64,000 bases of DNA, taken from contig NZ_JBCAQT010000001.1 of NCBI RefSeq assembly GCF_038419845.1, forward strand, positions 124,001 to 188,000. Direction: 5' to 3'. This DNA comes from Marinimicrobium sp038419845. Its GTDB lineage: Bacteria > Pseudomonadota > Gammaproteobacteria > Pseudomonadales > Cellvibrionaceae. Below the pieces are notes generated by a model, which was not told the DNA's origin, made no database searches, and saw only the letters and a program-made list of their open reading frames with translations. Both the position numbers and the translations under genes were made by a program. Below, in pieces: positions 11,157-21,675 of this stretch (its first letter is position 1; every line of letters starts with the position of its first letter).

Positions 11157-12377
11157 ATGGCCGTCGGTGAGTATCCTTTTCCATCCATGCCGGCGCTCGC
11201 CGGCCTCAGGCTGGCCACGGCCAGTGCCGGCATCAAGCGCCCGGGCCGCCAGGATCTGGTCCTGTTGGAGCTGGCCGAGGGCAGCCGGACGGCGGGCGTG
11301 TTTACCCGCAACGCCTTTTGCGCGGCCCCCGTCACCCTGTGTCGGGAGCACCTGCAGAAAACGCCTATTCGCTACCTGGTGATCAACTCGGGCAACGCCA
11401 ACGCCTGTACCGGCGAGCGCGGCCGGCTCGATGCCATCCGCACCTGCGAGGCACTTGCCTCCCTGACCGGTGTCTCCGCCGAAGCGGTTCTGCCGTTTTC
11501 CACGGGCGTCATCGGTGAGCCGCTGCCGGTCGATAAAATCACCCGGGTGCTGCCCGACGCCCAGAGCGCGTTGAGCGACACTGGCTGGGAGGCGGCCGCC
11601 CGGGCGATCATGACCACCGACACCCGCCCCAAGGGCTTTACCGGTCAGGTCGAGCATCTGGGTAAAACCATTACCGTCAACGGTATCGCCAAAGGCGCGG
11701 GCATGATCAAGCCCAATATGGGCACCATGTTGGCCTACATTGCCACCGATGCCGATGTGGCCCAGCCGGTACTGGAGCAACTCTGCCGGGATGCCGCCAA
11801 CCGCTCATTCAATCGCATCACCATCGATGGCGACACCTCCACCAACGACTCCTGCATCCTGATGGCCACCGGGCGCTCCGACGCCGAGCCGGTCACCATG
11901 CCCTCCGGCGAGCTGTACGATAAGCTGCGGGCGTTGATCATTCACGCCCACGAGTATCTGGCCAAATGCATCGTGGCCGATGGCGAGGGCGCCACCAAGT
12001 TTGTCACCCTGGAGGTTCGGGGCGGCGCCGATGTCGAGGAGTGTCTCAAGGTGGGCTACGCCGTGGCGCACTCGCCCCTGATCAAGACCGCGCTCTTTGC
12101 CTCGGATCCCAACTGGGGGCGAATCGTGGCGGCCGTGGGCTATGCCGGCCTGACGGATCTGGATGCGGATCGGGTGCGGATTCATCTGAACGACACCCTG
12201 ATTGTCGAAAACGGCGGTCGCGCCGACACCTACACCGAGGAGCAGGGCCAGGCGGTGATGGATGGCGATGAGATCACCATCCGGATTGATCTGGGGCGGG
12301 GCGAAGTGGCTGAAACCCTCTGGACCACGGACCTGTCTCACGAATACGTGCGCATCAACGCCGACTACCGCAGCTGA
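11157..12377 (+). CDS. argJ: Bifunctional ornithine acetyltransferase / N-acetylglutamate synthase
   Basis: Moves the acetyl group from N-acetylornithine to glutamate in the cyclic arginine pathway. The self-cleavage site is visible in KGAGMIKPNMGTMLAY. Cleavage would fall between Gly189 and Thr190, and the new N-terminal Thr is the nucleophile. I chose the ATG at 11157 because CGGAG at 11144-11148 is correctly spaced; the alternative GTG at 11148 overlaps that ribosome site. 406 aa is normal. Whether it is bifunctional or only an acetyltransferase cannot be told by eye. Confidence 0.96.
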   Translation: MAVGEYPFPSMPALAGLRLATASAGIKRPGRQDLVLLELAEGSRTAGVFTRNAFCAAPVTLCREHLQKTPIRYLVINSGNANACTGERGRLDAIRTCEALASLTGVSAEAVLPFSTGVIGEPLPVDKITRVLPDAQSALSDTGWEAAARAIMTTDTRPKGFTGQVEHLGKTITVNGIAKGAGMIKPNMGTMLAYIATDADVAQPVLEQLCRDAANRSFNRITIDGDTSTNDSCILMATGRSDAEPVTMPSGELYDKLRALIIHAHEYLAKCIVADGEGATKFVTLEVRGGADVEECLKVGYAVAHSPLIKTALFASDPNWGRIVAAVGYAGLTDLDADRVRIHLNDTLIVENGGRADTYTEEQGQAVMDGDEITIRIDLGRGEVAETLWTTDLSHEYVRINADYRS

Positions 12378-12389
12378 GGTGGTGGCGTT

Positions 12390-13346
12390 GTGAATGACAA
12401 AGTCGGCAAGGTTGTGCAGGTCGCGGTCGGGGTGCTGGAAAACTCGCTGGGCGAGATTCTGATCGCGCGCCGCCCCGACCATGTCCATCAGGGCGGGCTC
12501 TGGGAGTTTCCCGGAGGCAAGGTGGATGCCGGTGAAACCCTCAATGAGGCGCTCAGGCGCGAGCTCTGGGAAGAGCTGGCCATCGAGGTGCTCGCCACCG
12601 AGCCCCTGATCTCCATCCGTCACGACTACGCCGACAAGTCGGTCCTGCTGCAGGTGCGTCGGGTGACCCGCTTCAATGGTGATCCCAGGGGGAATGAGGG
12701 TCAGCCGGTGCGCTGGGTGGCGCCCTGGGAGTTGCCGCAGTTTTCTTTTCCCGCCGCCAATCGACCCATTGTCAACGCACTGCGACTACCCGACCAGATG
12801 CTGGTGACCGGCCCGGCGAATTCCCCCGAGGACTGGCTGGCGCGTCTGGACCGGGCGTTGGATCAGGGCGTCGCTCTGGTGCAGCTGCGGTGCCCCGGCC
12901 TCTCGGCAGAGGCGTACGCCGAGCGCCTGTCTCTGGCCCTGCCTCGCTGTCGGGCGCGTGGCGTCAGACTGGTCGCCAACGCCCCCGCCGAGCTTTGGTC
13001 CGACGATCTCGACGGTCTGCATCTCAACAGTCGGGCTCTGGCGGAATGCCGGGAGCGGCCCGTACCCGAGTCCGCCTGGCTGGGTGCCTCCTGTCACAAT
13101 GAGGGGGAGCTGAGGCGCGCCTGTGAGCTGGGGGCGGACTACGTGACGCTCTCGCCGGTGAGTGCGACCGGCTCGCACCCGGACGCCGAGCCGATGGGCT
13201 GGGAAACCTTCGGCCAACTGGCCGCGCAGGCGGGGATTCCGGTCTATGCGCAGGGAGGAATGAAGCCGGTCGATCTGGTGCGGGTCAAGCAGGCCGGCGG
13301 AAGAGGGATCGCCGGCATCAGCTTTGGCTGGCCAACAGGGCTATGA
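12390..13346 (+). CDS. Nudix hydrolase (MutT-like) fused to a ThiE-like domain
   Basis: N-terminal half (about 1-130) is a MutT-type Nudix domain, expected to clear oxidised dGTP. The Nudix box starts at G43 and has E49, R57-E58-L59 and E61-E62; the usual Gly of the box is Ala64. The C-terminal half (about 140-318) resembles thiamine-phosphate synthase, with YVTLSPVSATGSHP and VYAQGGMKPVDL. Pseudomonas has the same fusion at the same place after secA-argJ. The ThiE part probably does not make thiamine phosphate, but that is inference. GTG start at 12390 with GAGGTGG upstream. The last 6 bases overlap the end of yacG on the other strand. Confidence 0.9.
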   Translation: MNDKVGKVVQVAVGVLENSLGEILIARRPDHVHQGGLWEFPGGKVDAGETLNEALRRELWEELAIEVLATEPLISIRHDYADKSVLLQVRRVTRFNGDPRGNEGQPVRWVAPWELPQFSFPAANRPIVNALRLPDQMLVTGPANSPEDWLARLDRALDQGVALVQLRCPGLSAEAYAERLSLALPRCRARGVRLVANAPAELWSDDLDGLHLNSRALAECRERPVPESAWLGASCHNEGELRRACELGADYVTLSPVSATGSHPDAEPMGWETFGQLAAQAGIPVYAQGGMKPVDLVRVKQAGGRGIAGISFGWPTGL

Positions 13347-13535
13347 ATCCAGATCATCGTTGATGTCGATGGGGTCGCCCGGAATTTTGTGACTCTCGCT
13401 GGCCCACTCCCCCAGGTCAATCAGCTTGCAGCGCTCGCTACAGAAGGGGCGGTAGGGGTAGTCCTCGCTCCAGTAAACAGTCTTACTGCAGGTGGGGCAA
13501 TTCAGTTTCAGCGGTTGTTCGGGTTGCTCGCTCAT
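13341..13535 (-). CDS. yacG: DNA gyrase inhibitor YacG
   Basis: Small zinc protein (64 aa) that binds GyrB and restrains gyrase. The four zinc cysteines are visible as CPTC and, downstream, the pair in FCSERC. The family block RCKLIDLGEWASESHKIPGD follows. It is convergent with the Nudix gene, as in Pseudomonas, though zapD and coaE, which usually accompany it, are not next to it. Confidence 0.93.
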   Translation of the reverse strand: MSEQPEQPLKLNCPTCSKTVYWSEDYPYRPFCSERCKLIDLGEWASESHKIPGDPIDINDDLDS

Positions 13536-13593
13536 AAATCATTTCCGGCCGGGTGTCTCAGGCCGGTGTTATAGCACTGGCGGTCACCCGAGT

Positions 13594-14121
13594 TCAATCC
13601 CGGTCGCGGATTATCGTCAACTGAATGCTGCCCACCCGGAAGCCCCATTTGCGCAGAATGGACTGGTTGATCACCGTGTTCTCGTCCACCCGCCACATCC
13701 AGTCTTCCACATCCAGTTCCAGCTTCCGGTCTTTATAGTCTACCTCCAGTCGGTAGTTCAGTAGCATGGTGTTGCCCGCGACCCGGGCTTCGCCCGGCCC
13801 GACCACATCGCCCGCGGTGGCCCGGTAGCGGCCATCGCCGGTCGGCTCCAGGGTCCAGTTGCGGTGCTGGATCTCGCCATCGTCAAACTCAAAACGCTCG
13901 GCCAGACGTCCCACGCCCTCGTCATCCCAGCTCGCTTCGATGGTCGCATTGAAGTAGCGGGTGACCTTGCCGCCGCGATTTTTCAGAACGCCGTGGGCGG
14001 TCATCGAGCCCTGGAAAAACGCTTCGGGATCAAACTCGGGCTGGTTCCCGGCGTACTCCTGCAGGTCGGTGGAAGAGCAGGCGCCCAGAAGCAGGAACAG
14101 GCCGGTCAGTAATACGCGCAT
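13594..14121 (-). CDS. DUF3833-family lipoprotein
   Basis: Predicted lipoprotein of 175 aa. The signal sequence MRVLLTGLFLLLGACSS has a lipobox with Cys at 15. The mature part (FEPEAFFQG-like start, MTAHGVLKNRGGKVTRYF, WMWRVDENTVINQS) matches the DUF3833 family as I recall it. Function is unknown. The gene lies in the same direction as the phospholipase gene upstream, 40 bases away, so the two may be co-transcribed. Confidence 0.8.
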   Translation of the reverse strand: MRVLLTGLFLLLGACSSTDLQEYAGNQPEFDPEAFFQGSMTAHGVLKNRGGKVTRYFNATIEASWDDEGVGRLAERFEFDDGEIQHRNWTLEPTGDGRYRATAGDVVGPGEARVAGNTMLLNYRLEVDYKDRKLELDVEDWMWRVDENTVINQSILRKWGFRVGSIQLTIIRDRD

Positions 14122-14161
14122 AAATGATTCTCCAGTTCCAGCCTGACCGACCCCGCATCCG

Positions 14162-15274
14162 CTAAAACAGATCGGTAAACGTAATCCCGAGACCGACGGC
14201 GTTTGTGTGATAGTCGTAGTCGATCAGGCTGTGGCCGTAGCCGTTAAAGTATCTGAAATAGCCGCGCACCGTGGACGAGACCGGGAAGCTCCAGCCCAGC
14301 TCGACCGCACCCCGGTTGTCCGATTCGAGGTTGTTGCGCACCATCAGGCTCACTATCTGGTCATTACGCTTGTAGGCGGCGGACAGTTCAAAGTGGCCCA
14401 TATATTTTTCGATATCGGGGTTATCGTCCCCGGTGGGGTCGTCCGGCCCATCGCCCTCATCCTCGGGGATCCGGTACCAGGGGGTCAGAGAGAAAGCAAA
14501 GGGGCCCCGCTCAAAAACGGTGCTGAGCATGATCCGGTCCCAGCTTCGGGAAAGGCTACCGTCCTGGCCGTTGGATTGATGGTTGAGTATCACTTCGTTC
14601 AGCACATTGCGAAAACCGAAAATCTTCCAGTCGTTGACAAAGCTGAGAATCAACTCAGGCTGGTGATTGGTTTCGCGGAAGGGGCGGGAGGCTTCGCGAT
14701 CATAGGCCTGAAACAACGAGTAGTTCGTGTAGGCCATGTACAGGTGGCCATTATCGCCCAGAATGCTCTCGCGAATCAGGATTTTGACGCTCAGCTGAAA
14801 CTCCACTTCTGTGCTCATCAGGTCGGCCAGCGGGCTGCCGGCTTCGGCATAGGGCGCGGTATTGCGCTCATCCTGATAGCTGACCGGCAGGAGGTAGTTG
14901 CGCCGGTGCGGTGTCAGCAGAAACCGGTTGGCGCGATTGAGTGCCTCCATGTTCAGGCGCTTTTCCATCAGTCGACTGGCACCACTGGGGTCATTTTCTT
15001 CTTGCTCTTCTTCACTGTCATCTTGCTCATCCCCGGACAATGCCTGAACCGCGTCGAGCACGCTCTGCTCCTCCTGCGATTGATTCTGTCCCAGGGTGCG
15101 GCAGATCTCCCGCAGGTCTTCGATGGTCATCTCACGGCTGGCTCCCGACACGGCCGTTTTCAGGCATTCGGCCATTTCCTGCCCGGAGAGCGATGATTCA
15201 GTATCCTTGTCGTCGTCCGCTGCAGCGCCGAGGCACACAAGCAGCAAGCTGACTAAAGCGTAAAAACGGGTCAT
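14162..15274 (-). CDS. pldA: Outer membrane phospholipase A (OMPLA)
   Basis: Outer-membrane beta-barrel enzyme that hydrolyses misplaced phospholipids. Residues 1-19 are a signal peptide. A long acidic pre-domain, including DEQDDSEEEQEEND (82-95), precedes the barrel, which begins near NRANRFLLTPHRRNYLLP. The active-site block HQSNG...LSRSWDR gives H232 and S234. The third triad residue, 14 positions after the His as in E. coli (H142/S144/N156), is Asp246 instead of Asn. 370 aa is longer than the E. coli protein (about 289) because of the acidic N-terminal extension. Confidence 0.88.
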   Translation of the reverse strand: MTRFYALVSLLLVCLGAAADDDKDTESSLSGQEMAECLKTAVSGASREMTIEDLREICRTLGQNQSQEEQSVLDAVQALSGDEQDDSEEEQEENDPSGASRLMEKRLNMEALNRANRFLLTPHRRNYLLPVSYQDERNTAPYAEAGSPLADLMSTEVEFQLSVKILIRESILGDNGHLYMAYTNYSLFQAYDREASRPFRETNHQPELILSFVNDWKIFGFRNVLNEVILNHQSNGQDGSLSRSWDRIMLSTVFERGPFAFSLTPWYRIPEDEGDGPDDPTGDDNPDIEKYMGHFELSAAYKRNDQIVSLMVRNNLESDNRGAVELGWSFPVSSTVRGYFRYFNGYGHSLIDYDYHTNAVGLGITFTDLF

Positions 15275-15410
15275 AAGATCATGGTCCTTGAGGAGTCTTC
15301 AGCTGCAAGGATACAGGAAACCGGGTGGTGAGCTCGTGGTATGGCGCACGGATCGGGAATTCAGGGAGAGAACCGCAGCGGGGCGGTGCGAACCGGTCAC
15401 CCCTCCCTGT

Positions 15411-16370
15411 TCACCCGCCCTGTTGAAGCCAGCGCTCCAGGTCCTGTTCCAGCCAGCTGCCGAGCAGGGCGATGCCGTTGCCGACCACCTGCAGGTACAC
15501 ATCAATGATGTCGGTGGCGACGCTGAACAGGCGGTTGCTGTCCGCCGTGATGGCCTCTCCGCTCAGCACGTCGTTCTCCACCATGTTGAGCAGAAACATC
15601 AGCTTGAGCTCATAGCGTTTGAGCTCCCCCAGCTGGCCGAACTCGGCGCCCAGCACCGACTCCAGCCGACGGATCTGATGGCGCAGCTTTTCGTTGTTGA
15701 CCTGGGTGTTCTGAATCACGTAGCGCAATTTGCCGTCGTGGTGAGGGTCGCAGTAACCCAAGGCGGCAGCATAGCTGGACAGGGCCCGGATACGGCCGAT
15801 CTGTTCGACCACCGAGGGCATCATCCGGGTGCAGAAATGCAGCAGCTCCAGATGCTGCAGGCGACTGGGGGCGGAGGCGTCAGCCTGGTCCTCCTGTTCC
15901 GGGCCGGCCTCATTCGCGGGTGGATCCATTTCGGACAGGGGCTGTTCCAGTCGGCGGGACAGGCTGGCGAGCATCGCCAGCAGCTGCTCGACCAGGTGAC
16001 AATGCAACTCGTAGTTGTCGATCACCGAGTCCTGCTGCCAGTCGCGGCTGATGGTCAGCCAGGCGTTGTGCAGGTTTTCCCGGTCCCGGTCCGAGAGCAG
16101 ATCATTGCCCGCGGTAAAAGCCTGCAACGCCAGAATCCGTCGTTCGAGCTGGTGTTGAAGCTGGGCGAACTCCGCCTGGAACTGACGGTTGCCCCCGAGC
16201 ATGGCCATACTCATGCCCCGGTGGCGCTGAAGCCCCTTGATCATCCTCACCAACTGCTTGATCAGCGTCAGAGCATCCTGTCGCTCGCGGTAGAGGCGGG
16301 TGAAGCGCTCAAATGGTGCAGTCTCTATGCTGGTTGTCGGGGCAGTTTTAAGGTCGCTCTGCGCTATCAT
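15411..16370 (-). CDS. Hypothetical protein with NIT-like helical sensor region
   Basis: 319 aa without signal peptide or transmembrane segment. The stretch LIKQLVRMIKGLQRHRGMS (about residues 37-55) resembles the start of the nitrate/nitrite-sensing (NIT) domain, and the rest is Leu/Gln-rich and predicted helical. No output domain is visible, so it may be a stand-alone sensor or scaffold. It stands alone between pldA and a DUF3617 gene. I am confident it is a gene and unsure of its function. Confidence 0.65.
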   Translation of the reverse strand: MIAQSDLKTAPTTSIETAPFERFTRLYRERQDALTLIKQLVRMIKGLQRHRGMSMAMLGGNRQFQAEFAQLQHQLERRILALQAFTAGNDLLSDRDRENLHNAWLTISRDWQQDSVIDNYELHCHLVEQLLAMLASLSRRLEQPLSEMDPPANEAGPEQEDQADASAPSRLQHLELLHFCTRMMPSVVEQIGRIRALSSYAAALGYCDPHHDGKLRYVIQNTQVNNEKLRHQIRRLESVLGAEFGQLGELKRYELKLMFLLNMVENDVLSGEAITADSNRLFSVATDIIDVYLQVVGNGIALLGSWLEQDLERWLQQGG

Positions 16371-16636
16371 GGTGCGTAAGGTTACCCAGTAGGGGCGCTG
16401 GCAGCCGGCCAGGGCCTGAATTGGCGGGTGCCTGACACCCGGTTCTGCTTCGCTGCAGCACTACTCGAAAATACGGAGCAACACCTGTGCCAGATCAGGC
16501 CAAGCGCCGCTCCTGTCCCTGGAAGCGCCTTGAACTCTGATCTGATTGAACTCGGCCCTTTACTCAGGCAGACTCTGGATGGAGCCGGACGTGGTAGTGG
16601 TTCTGTACCCAATCATTTTTAAGAAGGACGCTTGTT

Positions 16637-17152
16637 ATGAAAATTCGTTTCTGTATCCCCCTCATTGCTCTGTTCCTTACCCCTTCGTTGCTGTCTGCCG
16701 AATCCCTTAACGTCAAGCCCGGCCTCTGGGAGCACCAAACGAGCATGAAGAGCGAAAGTGGCCAGCTGGAGCAACAGATGGAAATGGTCCGCCAGCAGAT
16801 GGAAGCCATGCCCGCCGCGCAGAAAAAGATGATGAAAGACATGCTGGCAAAGCAGGGCATGACCCTGGATTTCAGCAACCAGACGATGCGCGACTGCCTC
16901 ACCGAAGAAGAGGCGGCCCAGGGTGAGTTCGACTGGTCCGAAAATACCGAGTGTGACCACGAGGTGGTGACCCGGGGCGATGAGACCCGCATCGAGTTCA
17001 CCTGTCCCCAGGGCAATGTTGAGGGTGAAATGGTGCTGGATGGCGATTCGGCCTATACCGGCAAGTCCACTGCCGAGGTGGATATGGGAGGTACCAAAGA
17101 TACCATCACCATTACCCACAATGGTCGCTGGCTGAGCGCTGACTGCCCCTGA
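16637..17152 (+). CDS. DUF3617-family periplasmic protein
   Basis: 171 aa with a signal peptide (MKIRFCIPLIALFLTPSLLSA). NVKPGLWEHQTSMKSESG near the mature N terminus is the DUF3617 hallmark. A Met/Gln-rich helical insert (about 45-75) and four cysteines in the mature part (DCLTEEE, ECDHEV, FTCPQG, SADCP) suggest disulfides in the periplasm. Function unknown. AAGGA before the ATG is the ribosome site. The 266-base gap upstream holds nothing I can name. Confidence 0.8.
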   Translation: MKIRFCIPLIALFLTPSLLSAESLNVKPGLWEHQTSMKSESGQLEQQMEMVRQQMEAMPAAQKKMMKDMLAKQGMTLDFSNQTMRDCLTEEEAAQGEFDWSENTECDHEVVTRGDETRIEFTCPQGNVEGEMVLDGDSAYTGKSTAEVDMGGTKDTITITHNGRWLSADCP

Positions 17153-17285
17153 GGGCCATCCAACAATCAAACGGCCCGGCTTGATCGAGTCCGGCTCACT
17201 CTGAACTGGTTGCGAAAATGGGCCGGCTCGCTCAATATATCGGCCTCAAAAATCATACCTACCAGTGAAACAGGAGCCGGTCACC

Positions 17286-18959
17286 ATGACTGATGATCAC
17301 CGCCGCCGATATTCCAGCCCCGTGGTGGATGGCATCGGCAAATCCGCCAGTCGCGCCATGCTGCGCGCCACCGGGTTTACCGACGAAGACTTCCGCAAGC
17401 CCCAGGTGGGCGTCGCCTCCACCTGGAGCAACCTGACCCCCTGCAATATGCATATCGACGGCCTGGCGCGCGAAGCAGCCCAGGGCGTGGACAGTGCCGG
17501 GGGCAAGAGCCTGATTTTCAATACCATCACCATTTCCGACGGCATTGCCAATGGCACCGAGGGCATGAAGTACTCTCTGGTGTCCCGGGAAGTGATTGCC
17601 GACTCCATCGAGACCGTGGCCGGCTGCGAGGGCTTTGACGGTCTGGTCGCCATCGGTGGCTGCGACAAGAACATGCCCGGCTGTGTCATGGGGCTGGCGC
17701 GTCTGAACCGTCCCTCGGTCTTCGTCTACGGCGGCACCATCAAACCCGGCGCCAACCACACCGACATCGTCTCGGTATTCGAGGCTGTGGGCGCCCACGC
17801 CAAGGGCGACAAGTCCCTGATCGAGGTCAAACAGATCGAAGAGACCGCGATTCCCGGCCCCGGCTCCTGCGGCGGCATGTACACCGCCAACACCATGGCC
17901 TCGGCCATCGAGGCCATGGGTATGAGCCTGCCCGGCAGCTCGGCCCAGAACGCCGAGGGCAATGACAAACTGGCCGATTGCCGCGCGGCCGGCGCGGCGG
18001 TGCTGGAACTGCTGGAAAAAGACCTGAAGCCACGCGACATCATGACCCGAGAGGCGTTTGAAAACGCCATCACCGTGGTCATCGCCCTGGGCGGCTCCAC
18101 CAACGCTGTGCTGCACCTGCTGGGTATGGCGCACACCGTGGATGTCGATCTCACGCTGGAAGACTTTACCCGTATCGGCCAGAAGGTCCCGGTACTGGCG
18201 GACCTGCGCCCCAGCGGCCACTACATGATGAGCGAGCTGGTTGCCATCGGCGGCATTCAGCCGCTGATGAAGATCCTGCTGGAAGCCGGATTGCTACACG
18301 GTGACTGCATGACTGTGACCGGCAAGACTCTGGCGGAGAACCTGGCAAACGTGAAGCCCTATCCCCAGGAGCAGGACATCATTCGCGATCTGAACAACCC
18401 GGTGAAAAAAGACAGTCATCTGCGCATTCTGTACGGCAACCTGGCACCCACTGGCGCGGTGGCCAAGATCACCGGCAAAGAGGGTACTCACTTTACCGGC
18501 CGTGCGCGGGTGTTCCACTCTGAGGAGGAGGCCACTGATCGGGTCATGGACGGCACGGTAGTCGCCGGCGATGTGGTGGTCATCCGCTACGAGGGCCCCA
18601 AGGGCGGCCCGGGCATGCGCGAGATGCTGACCCCGACTTCGGCCATCATGGGCAAGGGGCTGGGCGAGTCGGTGGCATTGATTACTGACGGTCGCTTCTC
18701 CGGCGGCAGCCACGGTTTTGTGGTGGGCCATGTGACCCCGGAAGCTCAGGACGGCGGTCCACTGGCGCTAGTGGAGGACGGCGATGAGATCATCATTGAT
18801 GCCGAGGCCAACACCATCTCCATGACCGTGGATGACGCCGAGCTCGAACGCCGCCGCAAGCTCTGGCAGGCACCCCCCTTGCGCTACACCCGAGGCGTCC
18901 TGGCCAAGTTTGCCAAGACCGTCAGCTCCGCTTCGGAAGGCGCCGTCACCGATAAGTAG
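17286..18959 (+). CDS. ilvD: Dihydroxy-acid dehydratase
   Basis: Iron-sulfur enzyme of valine, leucine and isoleucine synthesis. The cluster-binding and active-site blocks GGCDKNMPGC and GPGSCGGMYTANTM and the C-terminal ITDGRFSGGSHGFVVGH are complete. The 557 aa form, without the extra loops of the E. coli protein (616 aa), is common outside enterics. I chose ATG 17286, which has CAGGAG at 17271-17276; an in-frame GTG at 17265 has no better site. No other ilv gene is adjacent. Confidence 0.96.
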   Translation: MTDDHRRRYSSPVVDGIGKSASRAMLRATGFTDEDFRKPQVGVASTWSNLTPCNMHIDGLAREAAQGVDSAGGKSLIFNTITISDGIANGTEGMKYSLVSREVIADSIETVAGCEGFDGLVAIGGCDKNMPGCVMGLARLNRPSVFVYGGTIKPGANHTDIVSVFEAVGAHAKGDKSLIEVKQIEETAIPGPGSCGGMYTANTMASAIEAMGMSLPGSSAQNAEGNDKLADCRAAGAAVLELLEKDLKPRDIMTREAFENAITVVIALGGSTNAVLHLLGMAHTVDVDLTLEDFTRIGQKVPVLADLRPSGHYMMSELVAIGGIQPLMKILLEAGLLHGDCMTVTGKTLAENLANVKPYPQEQDIIRDLNNPVKKDSHLRILYGNLAPTGAVAKITGKEGTHFTGRARVFHSEEEATDRVMDGTVVAGDVVVIRYEGPKGGPGMREMLTPTSAIMGKGLGESVALITDGRFSGGSHGFVVGHVTPEAQDGGPLALVEDGDEIIIDAEANTISMTVDDAELERRRKLWQAPPLRYTRGVLAKFAKTVSSASEGAVTDK

Positions 18960-18994
18960 CATAGGTGGTTTGCACTCTGTAGTGGATGCTCCGC

Positions 18995-19088
18995 CTGGGT
19001 AACCTCTTGTGAGACACGCCGTGAATACGTCCCTGTAGGCTCGACGTCGGCATCCATGCCTTCGACGGTCTCACAAGAGGTTACCCAG
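18995..19088. repeat. Long hairpin element A (21-bp perfect arms)
   Basis: Arms 18995-19015 and 19068-19088 are exact reverse complements. The 52-base interior starts ACGCCGTGAATACGTCCCTG and includes GGCATCCATGCC. It is one of three related elements around the helicase gene; no T tract follows it. Elements A and 19137-19218 fill the ilvD-helicase gap of about 330 bases. Confidence 0.9.
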
Positions 19089-19136
19089 CCTCCGCTGTGC
19101 CTGCGTAACTTTCCGGGAACTAGCACCTTGGGTTAC

Positions 19137-19218
19137 GGCGGATGCGCTTGACGCTTATCCGCCCTACGAGCAACCTCGAAGGCTCGTGTAGGGCGGATAA
19201 GCGTCAAGCGCATCCGCC
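19137..19218. repeat. Dispersed palindrome, paired inverted copies
   Basis: Two copies of a 31-base unit face each other: GGCGGATGCGCTTGACGCTT... at 19137-19167 and its exact reverse complement ending in GCGCATCCGCC at 19188-19218, with about 20 bases between. Related single copies are at 21392-21422 and 24106-24136, and a shorter variant is at 61317-61349. Confidence 0.9.
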
Positions 19219-19293
19219 ACTGCTTGGGCACGGTGGGAGAGGCAGGTCGTTTCCTGTATACTTCGCGCAAAGTTTGTGCAACAGGTGACCGTT

Positions 19294-21024
<1,731 letters not shown>

Positions 21025-21115
21025 TTGCTGCGTTGGAGCCTGCACTTCGTAGTGTAAGGCTCCGCCTGGGTATACTCTAATTAGCTGGTTGGGTCTTGCT
21101 TTACGTCCGGGCCGC

Positions 21116-21212
21116 TTTGAGGTGGACTGTTTCAAGACACGTGGCAAGTACGTCCCTGTAACTCGTCAACACTAGTCCCGCGGTTGACGGTCTTGAAACA
21201 GTCCACCTCAAA
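21116..21212. repeat. Long hairpin element B (23-bp perfect arms)
   Basis: Arms 21116-21138 and 21190-21212 are exact reverse complements. Their sequence is unrelated to that of element A, but the interior shares TACGTCCCTGTA and the end TTGACG/TCGACG layout. The gap between the helicase and the next gene (about 650 bases) consists of elements B and C and one dispersed palindrome; open frames across it are not credible. Confidence 0.9.
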
Positions 21213-21391
21213 TCGGTCCTCCGCACCCTGTAGAGCCCACCGAGCGAGCATGTAGGGCTGGTAAGCGACAGCGCACCTGCCATCACCCAACTTCCTGTTA
21301 CTGCGTTACGTTCGGCATGCCCCAAATCGGCCCTACGAGTCTTGTAGAACCGGACTTTCCAGAGATATTGTTGGAAATGGATACTCTCTGT

Positions 21392-21422
21392 GGCGGATGC
21401 GCTTGACGCTTATCCGCCCTAC
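21392..21422. repeat. Dispersed palindrome, single copy
   Basis: Identical over 31 bases to the left copy at 19137-19167 (begins GGCGGATGCGCTTGACGCTT). Confidence 0.9.
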
Positions 21423-21464
21423 AGGAACGCACGGTGGGTTCTACGGAGTTCGGAGGACCGATCT

Positions 21465-21606
21465 GGGGTAGGGTCTTCCCGGACCGTCACCGACAGGATG
21501 TCGGTGGAGAGGCCCCAGGGGCCGCTCTATGGCATCCATGCCATCGCGGCATTAGTGAATCCCTTCACGTCATGGGTTCACGCCGTGTCCGGGAAGACCC
21601 TACCCC
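21465..21606. repeat. Long hairpin element C (20-bp perfect arms)
   Basis: Arms 21465-21484 and 21587-21606 are exact reverse complements around a loop of about 100 bases. The element is inverted relative to A: on the minus strand the left arm is followed by ACGGCGTGAACCC. It contains GGCATCCATGCC as A does. A remnant, GAGACACGCCGTATC, lies at 21663-21677. Confidence 0.85.
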
Positions 21607-21675
21607 TGAGTGGGCCGGTCGTGAAGCTACCGACACCGTTCCATCTGAAATATACCTTGGTGAGACACGCCGTAT

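Noticed and set aside
12530..13346. Nudix-ThiE gene as a frameshifted pair
   Set aside because: The frame is open throughout and the same fusion is known from Pseudomonas at this position.
16428..16622. 64-aa open frame before the DUF3617 gene
   Set aside because: No ribosome site or recognisable features, and overlapped by another frame on the opposite strand.
18995..19088. Hairpin A as an intrinsic terminator of ilvD
   Set aside because: The loop is over 50 bases and no T tract follows; A-C are better treated as a repeat family.
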